The notes under the pieces: model-generated
The model's database searches: none
What the model was told of the DNA's origin: nothing
Seen by the model: the letters and a program-made list of their open reading frames with translations, nothing else
Origin: Sphingopyxis macrogoltabida
GTDB taxonomy: Bacteria > Pseudomonadota > Alphaproteobacteria > Sphingomonadales > Sphingomonadaceae
Assembly: GCF_001307295.1 (NCBI RefSeq)
Contig: NZ_CP012700.1
Location: 1,739,001 to 1,803,000 of the forward strand
Direction of reading: 5' to 3'
Length of the DNA: 64,000 bases
Position numbers and translations under genes: made by a program
Shown here: one piece after another, positions 34,178-42,895 of the stretch
Layout: every line of letters starts with the position of its first letter
Position numbering within the stretch: position 1 is the stretch's first letter

Positions 34178-35719
34178 ATGCATCCACGGCATTTTGCGCG
34201 AACCGTACCCGACCGTCCGGCGGTCGTCATGGCGGCGAGCGGCGACGCGACAAGCTATGCGGCGCTCGAGGAGGTGGCGAACCGTGGCGCCCGGCTCTTC
34301 CGTTCGCTCGGCATCGGCGCGGGCGACACGATCGCGATCTGGCTCAAAAACTGTCTCGAATATTACCACATCTATTGGGCCGCACAACGCGCGGGCCTGT
34401 ATATCTGCCCGATCTCGACGCAACTGACCGCCGAAGAGGCGGCTTATATCCTGACCGACAGCGGTGCGCGGCTGCTCGTCGCCCACGCCGATGTCCCTGC
34501 CGCCGCCGTGCTTGTCCGGGATCGCGCGTCGCTTGCGCAGGGCGTCGAGGCGATTTTCGACATCGGCGACGATCTGAAGGGGATTCCGTCATGGCACGCC
34601 GCTCTGGCGGAGCAACCGGCCGAAAGGATTGCTGACGAGACCGCCGGCTATCACCTTGTCTATTCGTCGGGAACGACCGGACGGCCGAAGGGGATTCGCC
34701 TGCCGCTCAGCGGCGAAGCCGCCGATGCGCCGCATATGCTCGCCGAGCGGATTTCGGGGCGCTACGGCGTCGGCGAAGCGAGCGTGCTGCTGTCGCCGGC
34801 GCCGCTCTATCACACCGCCCCGCTGGTCTATGGCATGGCGGCGCACCGGCTCGGCGCGACGCTGGTGGTGATGGAGCGTTTCGATGCCGAGGCGGTGCTG
34901 CGCCTGATCGAGCGTCACCGTGTGACCTTCATGCAGATGGTGCCGACGATGTTCGTGCGGCTGCTCGCGCTCCCCGACGATGTGCGGACACGTTACGATC
35001 TCTCCTCGCTCCTGAAGATCGTCCATGCTGCGGCGCCATGTCCGGTCGAGATCAAGCGGCGGATGATCGAATGGCTCGGCCCGATCATCTATGAATATTA
35101 CGGCGGATCGGAGGGGAACGGATCGACCTTCATCACGCCGCAGGAGTGGCTCGCTCGTCCGGGTTCGGTCGGCCGCGCCGATTGGGGAACGCTGCATATC
35201 TGCGACGAGGAGGGGGAAGAGGTGCCCCCGGGCGTCGATGGCCTCGTATACTTCGAAGGCGGCTGGGACTTCCAGTATCTGAACGACCCCGCTAAGACGC
35301 GCGATGCGCGCCATCCCGTGCATCCCGGCTGGAGCACGCTCGGCGACATCGGCCACCTTGACGACGACGGCTATCTCTATCTGACCGACCGCAAGAGCTT
35401 CATGATCATCTCGGGCGGGGTAAACATTTATCCGCAGGAAGCCGAAAATCTGCTGATCCTGCATCCAGAGGTCGCGGATGCCGCCGTGATCGGCGTGCCG
35501 CACCCCGAGATGGGCGAAGCGGTGAAGGCGGTGGTGCAACCGAAATCATGGGACGACGCCGGTCCCGAACTGGCATCGCGGCTCATCGAATATTGCCGGG
35601 CGCATCTCAGCCACCTCAAATGCCCGCGTTCGGTCGACTTCGACCCGGCACTGCCCCGGCATGAGACGGGCAAGCTCTACAAGCAGGAAATCCGGGCGCG
35701 ATACTGGCCGAAGGCGTGA
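34178..35719 (+). CDS. Acyl-CoA synthetase (AMP-forming)
   Basis: 513-residue adenylate-forming ligase. VYSSGTTGRPKGIRLP (A3), YEYYGGSEGNGSTFI (A5 replacing the usual Y-G-x-T-E with Y-G-G-S-E), STLGDIGHLDDDGYLYLTDR (A7), FMIISGGVNIYPQEAEN (A8), and the C-terminal Lys in ETGKLYKQ. The YGGSEG variant is typical of bile-acid/steroid and long-chain acid ligases. First and only gene of the plus unit; ends 16 bp before the convergent MFS. Confidence 0.93.
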   Translation: MHPRHFARTVPDRPAVVMAASGDATSYAALEEVANRGARLFRSLGIGAGDTIAIWLKNCLEYYHIYWAAQRAGLYICPISTQLTAEEAAYILTDSGARLLVAHADVPAAAVLVRDRASLAQGVEAIFDIGDDLKGIPSWHAALAEQPAERIADETAGYHLVYSSGTTGRPKGIRLPLSGEAADAPHMLAERISGRYGVGEASVLLSPAPLYHTAPLVYGMAAHRLGATLVVMERFDAEAVLRLIERHRVTFMQMVPTMFVRLLALPDDVRTRYDLSSLLKIVHAAAPCPVEIKRRMIEWLGPIIYEYYGGSEGNGSTFITPQEWLARPGSVGRADWGTLHICDEEGEEVPPGVDGLVYFEGGWDFQYLNDPAKTRDARHPVHPGWSTLGDIGHLDDDGYLYLTDRKSFMIISGGVNIYPQEAENLLILHPEVADAAVIGVPHPEMGEAVKAVVQPKSWDDAGPELASRLIEYCRAHLSHLKCPRSVDFDPALPRHETGKLYKQEIRARYWPKA

Positions 35720-35734
35720 TCGGCCAACGCGCTT

Positions 35735-37012
35735 TCATTCGCTATCGGCAAGGAACTGCCGGCTCGCCATCGCGAACAGGATCGCGGCCGGCGCGAGTAC
35801 GGCAGCCATGATCATCAGCGCATAGCGGAGGCTCTGGATGCCGAAGTCCGGCGCGAGGAGATCGCTGATCCAGCCGGTCGCGAGCGGTCCCAGCGTCAGC
35901 CCGATGGCGTTGATCGACGCCATGACGATCGCCGAAGCGGTCGCGCGACGCGTCGGGCCGCAAATATGCTGCACAGATGCGAAGACCGCCGGAAGAGCGG
36001 CAAAGAGAAGCGCCATCAACACTCCGGCCCAAAAGAGAAATCCGGCGAGCGACTGCGAACCGAACGCCAGCCAGGCGACGGGCATGGCGATGACGTAGCT
36101 GCCCGCCGGCCACCAGACGAGCCATCGCGGATCGCGCCGGGTGAGCCGGTCGCAGACGATGCCGCCGACGATCGAGCCGACGATTGTCCCGATTCCGCTA
36201 CTGATGCCGTAGGTCGTTCCCGCCACCGCGACGTCGAGCTGCATGACCCGCATCAGATAGGCCGGAATGAAGATGATCGGCCCATAGGCGAAGAGCGAAT
36301 AGATGGTGAAGCCGGTGATGATGAACCGGAAGGAGGGCTTTTTCATCAGTGCCGAAGCTTCCTGCCGGAAGGCGGGGCGCGGTCCCGACAGGCTTTCGTC
36401 GCGGAGGCGCGGCGGTTCGCGCAGGATGAGCGCGGCGAGCACGGCGATCGGCAGCGAGGCCGCCCCCATCACGATGAACGCCATGCGCCAGCCGTGGCTG
36501 TGGGCCAGCCAGCCGCCGGCAACGAGCGCCACCGTGCCGCCGAAGGTGACCGCAGAGGATAGTACGGCAAAGGCCTTGGCCCGGGCGTCCGGCGGAAAAT
36601 AATCGGCGACCAGCGCATGACTGACCGGCACCGCCCCTCCTTCGCCGATGCCGACGCCCATCCGGGCAACGAACAGGAAGACGAGCGAGGTGGCGAAACC
36701 GCAGAGAACCGTCATGACGGTCCAGAGCATGAAGGCGACGATCAGCCAGAGCTTGCGATTGCCATGATCGGCCGCGCGCGCGAAGGGGATGCAGGACAGG
36801 GCATAGCAGAGGGCAAACGGCGCCCCGCCAAGCGCACCGAGCATGCGGTCGTACAAGCCATATTCCAGCCGGATATGCTCGAGCACGACGGGCAGGAGCT
36901 GCCGGTCGGCATAGCTTGCGACGGCGATGAGAAACAGGACGATGAGGAAGAGCCAGCGCTGCCTCTCGGTAAATCGGGCCCACGGCTGAAATTCGGTCGT
37001 CGCGCCCGTCAT
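35735..37012 (-). CDS. MFS transporter (Spinster-like)
   Basis: 425 residues, 12 helices. The first helix has VASYADRQLLPVV and the 2-3 loop AADHGNRKLW, like the carrier at 4061, so both belong to the Spinster-type group, but the sequences are only distantly alike. Monocistronic and convergent with the ligase. Inner-membrane uptake or export of a pathway compound is inferred from context. Start has a GGGGAGGACAGG leader. Confidence 0.9.
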   Translation of the reverse strand: MTGATTEFQPWARFTERQRWLFLIVLFLIAVASYADRQLLPVVLEHIRLEYGLYDRMLGALGGAPFALCYALSCIPFARAADHGNRKLWLIVAFMLWTVMTVLCGFATSLVFLFVARMGVGIGEGGAVPVSHALVADYFPPDARAKAFAVLSSAVTFGGTVALVAGGWLAHSHGWRMAFIVMGAASLPIAVLAALILREPPRLRDESLSGPRPAFRQEASALMKKPSFRFIITGFTIYSLFAYGPIIFIPAYLMRVMQLDVAVAGTTYGISSGIGTIVGSIVGGIVCDRLTRRDPRWLVWWPAGSYVIAMPVAWLAFGSQSLAGFLFWAGVLMALLFAALPAVFASVQHICGPTRRATASAIVMASINAIGLTLGPLATGWISDLLAPDFGIQSLRYALMIMAAVLAPAAILFAMASRQFLADSE

Positions 37013-37299
37013 GATCGCCTGTCCTCCCCGATGAACCGGTTGGCGATCGAACGCCCTGCATTGCTAAGGGCAAGGTTTGCCGGTTCTCTTCGCTATCCTC
37101 CAATAGAGAGGCGTTTGGCGTGCGGGGACAACTCAGTAATCCTCGCCCAATGGCGCAAATATTCTGATTCTGGACACAGGAGGCGGCCCGCTTATCCTGA
37201 ATGCAGCACAAAGACTGCCCGGACACCACAATCGTCGCGGAGGGGTCGGACCTGCCCGAACGACAACATGGTGGAATTTATACTGCGAGAGGAGTGAAT

Positions 37300-38316
37300 A
37301 TGGCGACGGCGGATCAAACAACTACGGCTTCGCTGGCGGACATTCCGGCGCTCGCCGACGCTATCCTGTGCGACATGTTGTTTCCTTCACCGCCGACCGA
37401 TGTGGAAGAAGAGCTGTTGGCGCGTCGCCAGACGGGATACTCCTATACGTCGCTGACGCTGGCGCAGGACAATGAAGCCGCCCCGTCGCAGGTCTATGCC
37501 ACGCTCGCGAAAATGCGGCATTCGCTCAGCCTTCATCCCGACGACTTCATCGTAGTCGATAGCGTCGACGATATCCGCGAGGCGAAGCGCACGGGCAAGA
37601 TCGGTGTCGGCTTCCACTTTCAGGGCAGCGAGGCCGTCGGCCGCGACCTGGCCAATGTCGGCGCCTATTACAAACTCGGCGTCCGCTGGATGCTGATGGC
37701 GTATAACTTCCAGAACAATGTCGGCACGGGCTGTATCGAAGCGCAGAAGAATGACGGCGGCCTGTCGGCCTTCGGCCGCGACCTCGTCGCCGAAATGAAC
37801 CGCGTCGGCATGCTCGTCGATTGTTCGCATTCGGGGTACCGGACGACGATGGACGCGATGGAGGCATCGACCCAGGCGTGCATCTTTTCGCATTCCAATC
37901 CGCGTGCGCTCTACGATCACCCGCGCAACATCCGCGACGATCAGATCAAGGCCTGCGCCGCGACCGGGGGCGTGATCGGCGTGAACGGCGTGGGGCAATT
38001 CATCGGCGAGCCCGGCGGCGTAAAGGTCGACACGATCATCGCCATCATCGATTATATGGCGGATCTGGTCGGGCCGCAGCACATCGCGCTCGGGCTCGAT
38101 TATATGACCCCCGGACACTGCGAGGCGCTTTATAATTTCTATAAGGGCAACGTCGCCAAGAAGATCGGTATGCCCGAGCTGCCCTGGGCCTTCCTCAGCC
38201 CGGCAACGGTCCCGCTGATCCTCGAGAAGCTGCTGGCGAAAGGGTATAGCGCCGAAGATCTTCGCGGCATCATGGGCGAGAATTTCCTGCGTGTCGCGGC
38301 GGCCGTCTGGAAATGA
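37300..38316 (+). CDS. Membrane-dipeptidase-like protein (peptidase M19), metal site incomplete
   Basis: 338 residues, M19 fold. The usual DGHNDxP start is replaced by ILCDMLFPSP, so the His-x-Asp ligands are missing. The bridging Glu of the EGG block appears as Gln (GFHFQGSEAVG). Two of the later His ligands remain: VDCSHSGYRTT and IFSHSNPRALYD. Hydrolytic activity of the classical type is therefore doubtful. Related proteins occur in terpenoid/steroid clusters. ATG 37300 has GAGAGGAGTGAAT upstream; an in-frame ATG at 37201 has no leader. Confidence 0.82.
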   Translation: MATADQTTTASLADIPALADAILCDMLFPSPPTDVEEELLARRQTGYSYTSLTLAQDNEAAPSQVYATLAKMRHSLSLHPDDFIVVDSVDDIREAKRTGKIGVGFHFQGSEAVGRDLANVGAYYKLGVRWMLMAYNFQNNVGTGCIEAQKNDGGLSAFGRDLVAEMNRVGMLVDCSHSGYRTTMDAMEASTQACIFSHSNPRALYDHPRNIRDDQIKACAATGGVIGVNGVGQFIGEPGGVKVDTIIAIIDYMADLVGPQHIALGLDYMTPGHCEALYNFYKGNVAKKIGMPELPWAFLSPATVPLILEKLLAKGYSAEDLRGIMGENFLRVAAAVWK

Positions 38317-38320
38317 ATTC

Positions 38321-38366
38321 GATTTCTCTGTCGGCCGGAAGGGCATTCTCCCGCCGATAGAGAATC
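38321..38366. repeat. Inverted repeat after M19 gene
   Basis: Arms GATTTCTCTGTCGGC (38321-38335) and GCCGATAGAGAATC (38353-38366) pair with two mismatches around a 17-nt loop. No T-run follows, so it could be a processing/attenuation hairpin between the peptidase-like gene and the small membrane protein. Confidence 0.4.
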
Positions 38367-38422
38367 CGTTGCAAATCAGCACGACAGGGGTAGAAAGCGC
38401 GACCGGGGCGAGGGAGTGGCAT

Positions 38423-38704
38423 ATGCTCATGATCGTTTCGCTATTGCTTTCGGCCATCATCGGCGCCGTGACCGACGATCTCGGTCTTCCGATCTGGCTG
38501 CTTTTCTTCCTTGCCGCGGGAGCCGCCGCCTTTCTGTTCCTGAAAGGCGGACAGGCCGAGCGGTTGACCAGCCTCAACCGATCGCGGCGGCGCTGGCGCC
38601 GCGAAGCCGCGGGTTATATCCTGCTGAACTTCCTGTATCTTTCGCTGGCCGGTACCGCCGCCTATGTGCTGATCGCACGGAGCGGCACCGTTTCATTCCA
38701 CTGA
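38423..38704 (+). CDS. Small two-helix membrane protein
   Basis: 93 residues. Two hydrophobic segments near residues 2-36 (MIVSLLLSAIIGAVTD, IWLLFFLAAGAAAFLFL) and 66-85 (GYILLNFLYLSLAGTAAYVLI), with a basic loop SLNRSRRRWRRE between. No known family is recognised. ATG 38423 has AGGGAG upstream; the open frame extends 5' across the inverted repeat but without support. It is the last chromosomal gene before the integrated element. Confidence 0.65.
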   Translation: MLMIVSLLLSAIIGAVTDDLGLPIWLLFFLAAGAAAFLFLKGGQAERLTSLNRSRRRWRREAAGYILLNFLYLSLAGTAAYVLIARSGTVSFH

Positions 38705-38731
38705 TCTGAGGCAATCGGCAAGGATTGGTGG

Positions 38732-38779
38732 TGGTGAGCCCTGCTGGGTTCGAACCAGCGACCTACTGATTAAAAGTCA
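38732..38779. repeat. Left attachment repeat (48 bp, tRNA-Lys 3' part)
   Basis: Identical to 49560-49607, which is the last 48 nt of tRNA-Lys from the CCA end to the anticodon stem. Identity stops at ...AAAAGTCA in the anticodon stem; the following CGAAGCC is unrelated to the tRNA. It is an att site, not a gene. Confidence 0.9.
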
Positions 38780-38936
38780 ACGAAGCCGTATCATATTGCG
38801 TCGCAGATGATGATATTGTGCGGTTGAGGTTCGTAAAATCGGCAGATTTTCGTCATTCGTCATCATAGATTTTCGTATCTTGTCATTTCTGGTTGTCGCT
38901 CGCATACTTACCGAGACACTTACTCAAGGGTGAGCA

Positions 38937-40220
38937 ATGGCAATAACGAAGCGCACGGTGGATGCGGCCGAACTCCGCTCGGCGGCTTGGTTTCTCTGGG
39001 ATGAAGGGAAGGGCGCCATTGCCGGGTTCGGCCTGCGGGTCAGTCCCGGCGGGGCAAAGGCCTACGTCCTGCAGTATCGGATGGCCGGCGCAAAGACCGA
39101 TCGGCGCTACACCATTGGCAGACACGGTCCATGGACCCCCGATCAGGCCCGAGAACGCGCATCCGAGCTGCGACGCCTCGTCGATACCGGCGTTGACCCG
39201 TTCGACCATGACGCAGCGCGCGATGAAGCGAAGGAGCAGGAGCGGCGGGCCAATCTTGATCGCGACTTTTCGCGCGTCGCGGATGCATGGCTGAAAAGCT
39301 ACAAGGTCGATGCCAAGGGGAAGCCGCGACGAGATTCGAGCCAGCGCATCGCGGCGACCGTCGTCCGGCATCTCAAGGGCCAATTCGAAGGCAAGCGCAT
39401 CGACAAGATCGGCCGCGGCGATTTCAAGGCTGCGATCGACGCCATCGCGCCTGCAAAGGTTGCCATGCGGTCCAGCGTCTTCTCCTATGGTCGCATTCTC
39501 TGGAAATGGGCCTTTGAAGGCGAATTGGTAGACGACACCCCCTTTGCCCACCTCCGCGCGCCCGCGAAGCCTGCCAGCCGCCGCCGCGTGCTTGATGATG
39601 CCGAATTGCCGATCGTTTGGCGCGCGACCCGCAAAGTCGATTATCCGTTCGGTCCTGCGTTTCGGATCCTGCTACTGACCGGGCAGAGGCGCAGCGAGGT
39701 TTTTGGGATGCGCTGGGAGGAGTTGGACAAGGCAAAGGCCGTGTGGACCATCCCCGGCGATCGCACCAAGAATAAGGAACCGCATGCCGTGCCTCTGACG
39801 GGCATGGTGATGCAGGAGATTACCGCGCTCGTCCCTAAGCCAGGTTTATCGCCACAGGAGAAGTGGCCGAGGTCGGGGCTCATCTTCACGACTAACAACA
39901 AGACGCCGGCTAGCGGGGTTTCGAAGGCCAAGGCGCGTCTCGACAGCGCTGTCGCGGACGCTGCCAAGGGTGAGGGCGTCGCGATCGAGGGTTGGCGCCT
40001 TCACGACCTTCGCCGTACGGCCAAGACCGGGATGCAGGCGCTCAAAATCTCGTCGGAAATATCGCAGCGCGTGCTCAACCACATATCGAGTCTAGATCCA
40101 ATGGATCGCGTTTATGGGCTCTATGATTTCCTCGACGAGAAGCGCGAGGCGCTGGATGCGTGGGCGGGGCATGTCGCGGGATTGATCGCGCCGAAGGCCG
40201 TAGAGGCAGAGACGGCCTAG
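38937..40220 (+). CDS. Tyrosine-recombinase integrase (P4 type)
   Basis: 427 residues. N-terminal DUF4102 arm-binding domain (FGLRVSPGGAKAYVLQYR, YTIGRHGPWTPDQARERA), SAM-like core-binding middle, C-terminal catalytic domain with LLTGQRRSEVFGM (Arg), WRLHDLRRTAKTGM (H-x-x-R), VLNHIS and Y in DRVYGLYDF. It should recombine the tRNA-Lys att sites. It lies 157 bp inside the left repeat and reads inwards. Arg-rich catalytic motifs are intact. Confidence 0.95.
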   Translation: MAITKRTVDAAELRSAAWFLWDEGKGAIAGFGLRVSPGGAKAYVLQYRMAGAKTDRRYTIGRHGPWTPDQARERASELRRLVDTGVDPFDHDAARDEAKEQERRANLDRDFSRVADAWLKSYKVDAKGKPRRDSSQRIAATVVRHLKGQFEGKRIDKIGRGDFKAAIDAIAPAKVAMRSSVFSYGRILWKWAFEGELVDDTPFAHLRAPAKPASRRRVLDDAELPIVWRATRKVDYPFGPAFRILLLTGQRRSEVFGMRWEELDKAKAVWTIPGDRTKNKEPHAVPLTGMVMQEITALVPKPGLSPQEKWPRSGLIFTTNNKTPASGVSKAKARLDSAVADAAKGEGVAIEGWRLHDLRRTAKTGMQALKISSEISQRVLNHISSLDPMDRVYGLYDFLDEKREALDAWAGHVAGLIAPKAVEAETA

Positions 40221-40224
40221 CTTC

Positions 40225-40395
40225 CTATCGCCTCCGATAGATCGTCTTCCCCATCGTCCGCGATCGGCGAGCTAAATAATAGCCCGGCCACAGAATGCGT
40301 AGACGGGCACCATCACGGGTCATCAGTCGGCCTAAGCGGGGGAAGGAAACCGCGACCTCTTGCCAGTCGTAGGTTTCGGGTTCGTCGTCGGTCAT
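40225..40395 (-). CDS. Small hypothetical protein
   Basis: 56 residues (MTDDEPETYDWQEVAVSFPR..., YYLARRSRTMGKTIYRRR): acidic start, very basic end. Nothing recognised. Convergent with the integrase, 4 bp apart. Weak leader; a GTG at 40407 is an alternative start. Amino-acid composition looks protein-like but support is modest. Confidence 0.45.
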   Translation of the reverse strand: MTDDEPETYDWQEVAVSFPRLGRLMTRDGARLRILWPGYYLARRSRTMGKTIYRRR

Positions 40396-40702
40396 GGTGG
40401 GTCGCACTCGAATCAGAAGCCCCCGCCTCTGATCGTCGGCTGCGCGCCTTGTCGCACTTCGTCAACCTCGTTGCGATAAATCGCTAAGGGACTTGGCTGG
40501 CGAGCGCGACCCTCTAATGAGTAGCAACGCCATACCCTGAGGCTGCGCCTCACGACGATTGGCGACCAGTCGACGCAACTGTCCGACGGAATCGGATGGT
40601 TCGCAAAGCGCAACAATCCTTTTTTAAAGATCGGTTGGAACTGGCGCGGCGAGCATTCGTTGCATCGCCCGGACAGCGCTCGTTCGATATAAGGGGATAC
40701 CA
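40396..40702. other. Non-coding stretch within island
   Basis: 307 bp without a convincing gene. A 96-residue minus-strand frame crosses it but has no ribosome site and an unlike-protein composition. No repeat or strong hairpin seen; it probably holds the promoter of the 40703 gene (GATATAAGGGG just before its start). Confidence 0.4.
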
Positions 40703-41065
40703 ATGCCGACTATGGATAGCGTGCTGGGCGTCAGCATTCCCGATAACGATATCCGCATTCGGATCGAGGCAATGATCAGCGCGGTTGAGCCCTGCACTCC
40801 GATCGAGCGCGCGGCGCGCGCCGTCGGCGCTTGTGACGATATCGAAATCGACGGCTCGGAGAGGGGAGAAATGCTCTTTGGCCGCCGCGCCGATTGGTAT
40901 GGAAAGCAGGCTCGGGCCGCCATTGAGACGTTGCGAGCGAGCGGTCCGGAACTGGCTCCCGAAGCCTTGTCGACGTTCCGGCGCCTGCAACGAGGCGGTG
41001 CCAGCGAGATCGAGATCATCGAAGCCTGCTTCGCGGCTATGATCGACGCAGCGCTGTCGGACTGA
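40703..41065 (+). CDS. Hypothetical protein
   Basis: 120-residue soluble, mostly helical protein with an acidic N-terminus (VLGVSIPDNDIRIRIEAM) and a Cys/Asp segment VGACDDIEIDGSERG. No family recognised. Clear AAGGGGATACC leader before the ATG. It stands alone between two minus-strand units of the island. Confidence 0.6.
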   Translation: MPTMDSVLGVSIPDNDIRIRIEAMISAVEPCTPIERAARAVGACDDIEIDGSERGEMLFGRRADWYGKQARAAIETLRASGPELAPEALSTFRRLQRGGASEIEIIEACFAAMIDAALSD

Positions 41066-41175
41066 TCCGTGCTGAGCTTGTGCGGCGACCAGCGCCGGGA
41101 CGGACTTGCGCACGGATATTCCCCGGAACGAGAACGGACGCCTGCGGAATAATGCCCCGCAGTAATGAGTCACAC

Positions 41176-41433
41176 CTAGTCCACGGCCTCGATATGGATC
41201 CAGTCGCGACCATCCCAGTAGCCGACATGCGTGGCCCCCGCTTTGCGGCCCTCGGACACCATCAGCGACCGCCAGTTTTCTGGGATCGTAAGCGGCCTCC
41301 AGCCGTCACCGATTTGGATAAGGCCGTACCAGCCGTTCAGAAGAGTGCTCCGACGTTCTGGCACAAATTGTTCTCGCTTATCCGGAGACGAAGTTCGACG
41401 TAGTCTCATCGTCGCCTCGCCACGCTGTGTCAC
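41176..41433 (-). CDS. Hypothetical protein, coupled to PilZ gene
   Basis: 85 residues starting with GTG, overlapping the PilZ stop by GTGA, so its translation depends on the upstream gene. The C-terminal half is Trp/Tyr-rich (LLNGWYGLIQIGDGWRPL, HVGYWDGRDWIHIE), like small beta-barrel folds. No function assigned. Confidence 0.6.
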   Translation of the reverse strand: MTQRGEATMRLRRTSSPDKREQFVPERRSTLLNGWYGLIQIGDGWRPLTIPENWRSLMVSEGRKAGATHVGYWDGRDWIHIEAVD

Positions 41434-42077
41434 TGGGTCATATTCTCCCGGAAGCGCGCCATGCTCTCAAGATCGGATGATCCAAGAGGCTGAACGAACC
41501 AAAGTCCGCCCCGGTTGCCTTCTGACCAGCGAACGACCGCGCGCCGCGTCAATTCTCCGCCTGGCAGGAGCAGGTTCAATTCGGTCCCGGGTTCGAGCAT
41601 AACGGCAAAGCGGAAGCCGGCGCCTCGATGGGATATGTCGACAAGGTCTATCGGATATGAATTATCACGAAGCGTTATGATCGCGTCGGCCTCGATTGGG
41701 AGGCGAAGTGCTCGATGCCGTTCGGCAACCTGCTCTGACGCCAGCGCTTGCAAGGTGCCTGCTGCGTCAATCTTGTCGTAGAAAGCCACGCCGCAGAGGC
41801 CGTTCTTGATCCAAACGACCTCGCCTCTGAGCGATATGCTGTCGGACAACCAGATCTCCAGCTCGTCGCCTACCGATGTCGCTGCCTCGGCAGCAAACAT
41901 TATCCCATCGTCCGAGATATTACGTATCCGCCAAAGGCCAATGTCATTCGGACCCCGGACTCTGGCGATGCGACAGATCGTGAGATGACGTTCAGACGAA
42001 CGCCGCTCCGTGGTAGCTGGTTTTTGGGGATGGGGCGCGCCCAGCTCGTCGGCGCAAGGGTGGCTGCATCGCAGCAT
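41430..42077 (-). CDS. Tandem PilZ-domain protein
   Basis: 215 residues. First PilZ at about 24-110: ERRSSERH (RxxxR) then RNISDDGIMF (N/D-x-S-x-x-G). Second at about 118-205: RHRALRLPIEAD with DISHRGAGFRF. These are the c-di-GMP-contact motifs; the second Arg motif is less canonical (RALR). ATG 42077 has GGAGAGGAGGCGAG just upstream, stronger than the 42194 start. A c-di-GMP effector on a mobile element is unusual; target unknown. Confidence 0.85.
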   Translation of the reverse strand: MLRCSHPCADELGAPHPQKPATTERRSSERHLTICRIARVRGPNDIGLWRIRNISDDGIMFAAEAATSVGDELEIWLSDSISLRGEVVWIKNGLCGVAFYDKIDAAGTLQALASEQVAERHRALRLPIEADAIITLRDNSYPIDLVDISHRGAGFRFAVMLEPGTELNLLLPGGELTRRAVVRWSEGNRGGLWFVQPLGSSDLESMARFRENMTQ

Positions 42078-42244
42078 CTCGCCTCCTCTCCGGGCGCGGC
42101 GTACGACGCCTTTGGCCCGCTGTGAAAGCCGGGCGCAAACCCGGTTTGAGAAAGATCGACAGCCCGCACGCTCTCGATCCGGAGGTCCTGACACAGAATT
42201 TATGATGATCTTGGTTACTGAAAAGTAAACAAGGTGGGAATCAA

Positions 42245-42273
42245 GAAGGCCCTGCAGTGGACACAGGACCTTC
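42245..42273 (-). terminator. Hairpin, minus orientation
   Basis: GAAGGCCCTG pairs with CAGGACCTTC (9 of 10) around a 9-nt loop; on the minus strand TTCTTG follows. Weakest of the four tails. Confidence 0.45.
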
Positions 42274-42425
42274 CGGCATTTTCATGCTGACCCCTCCGCC
42301 CTCGGGAAATTAGAAGGACAGAAGAAGCAATAATTTTATCGAGTTATCGTAAATGCGTCAACCTTACTGACAATTGCCAGGTCTTCGGCCTCAGCAAATG
42401 CAGCGGGCGCCCCCACACCAAAAAC

Positions 42426-42450
42426 CCCGCCAGACACGAGGCCTGGCGGG
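42426..42450 (-). terminator. Hairpin, minus orientation
   Basis: 8-bp perfect stem CCCGCCAG/CTGGCGGG, 9-nt loop; on the minus strand it is followed by GTTTTTGG, a typical rho-independent tail. Confidence 0.65.
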
Positions 42451-42550
42451 ATCGGGAGCGGATCGTTGAGAAGACGGCTAACAGCGATCCGGCTCGGTGC
42501 TTTGGAGGAGCGGTGGGGGAACGCGTGATGTCGCGTTCGGTTGCTGCAAA

Positions 42551-42586
42551 AATCCCCGCCGGAGAGACGTTTGCCCGGCGGGGATT
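42551..42586 (-). terminator. Strong hairpin, minus orientation
   Basis: 12-bp perfect stem (AATCCCCGCCGG/CCGGCGGGGATT), 12-nt loop; on the minus strand the stem runs straight into TTTTTGC. Well placed as one terminator of the 44484-42896 operon. Confidence 0.75.
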
Positions 42587-42702
42587 AGTTTAGCCCAGCG
42601 CCCATCAGAAGACAGGAGGACAGGCGCGGTCGGTTAACGCGGCGCGATCGGCATAGTTGCCGCAGCGTTAGCGAAATCAAGTTTAGGTGCCGGACGCAGA
42701 AA

Positions 42703-42726
42703 AGGCCCTGCTGTCCGACAGGGCCT
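42703..42726 (-). terminator. Hairpin, minus orientation
   Basis: 8-bp stem AGGCCCTG/CAGGGCCT, 8-nt loop; on the minus strand TTTTCTGC follows. First hairpin met after the operon end at 42896. Confidence 0.65.
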
Positions 42727-42895
42727 CTTCCATCCTCTGTGCTCTTGACCAAAGGAAGCCCCATCGGCTTTCCGGGTCGCAGGAAAGCCTTTGTGGAGAG
42801 ACCCTAGGCCTATTCGGGCGGGAGTCGAGTCGTAACCCCGCCGGGTGAGGGCGGGGAGCCGAAACCCGACGCCCCGATTTTGACCGGCCCGTTAA

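Larger units (their letters stand above)
42078..42895. other. Non-coding stretch with four minus-oriented hairpins
   Basis: About 0.8 kb between the PilZ gene and the small-protein operon, no plausible protein. It holds four GC-rich stem-loops at 42245, 42426, 42551 and 42703, each followed on the minus strand by T-rich sequence. The spacing of 115-180 bp leaves room for small transcripts between them. A further CCCCGCC/GGGCGGGG pair lies near 42835-42857. Confidence 0.6.

Noticed and set aside
30718..34635. 1305-codon plus-strand open frame
   Set aside because: It runs antisense across five well-supported minus-strand genes and beyond; high GC keeps stops rare. No family features in its translation.
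38732..38779. Possible second tRNA-Lys gene
   Set aside because: Only the 3' part is present; the 5' acceptor, D-arm and half of the anticodon stem are missing. It is an attachment repeat.
40413..40703. 96-residue minus-strand frame
   Set aside because: No ribosome site, odd composition, overlaps the leader of the 40703 gene.
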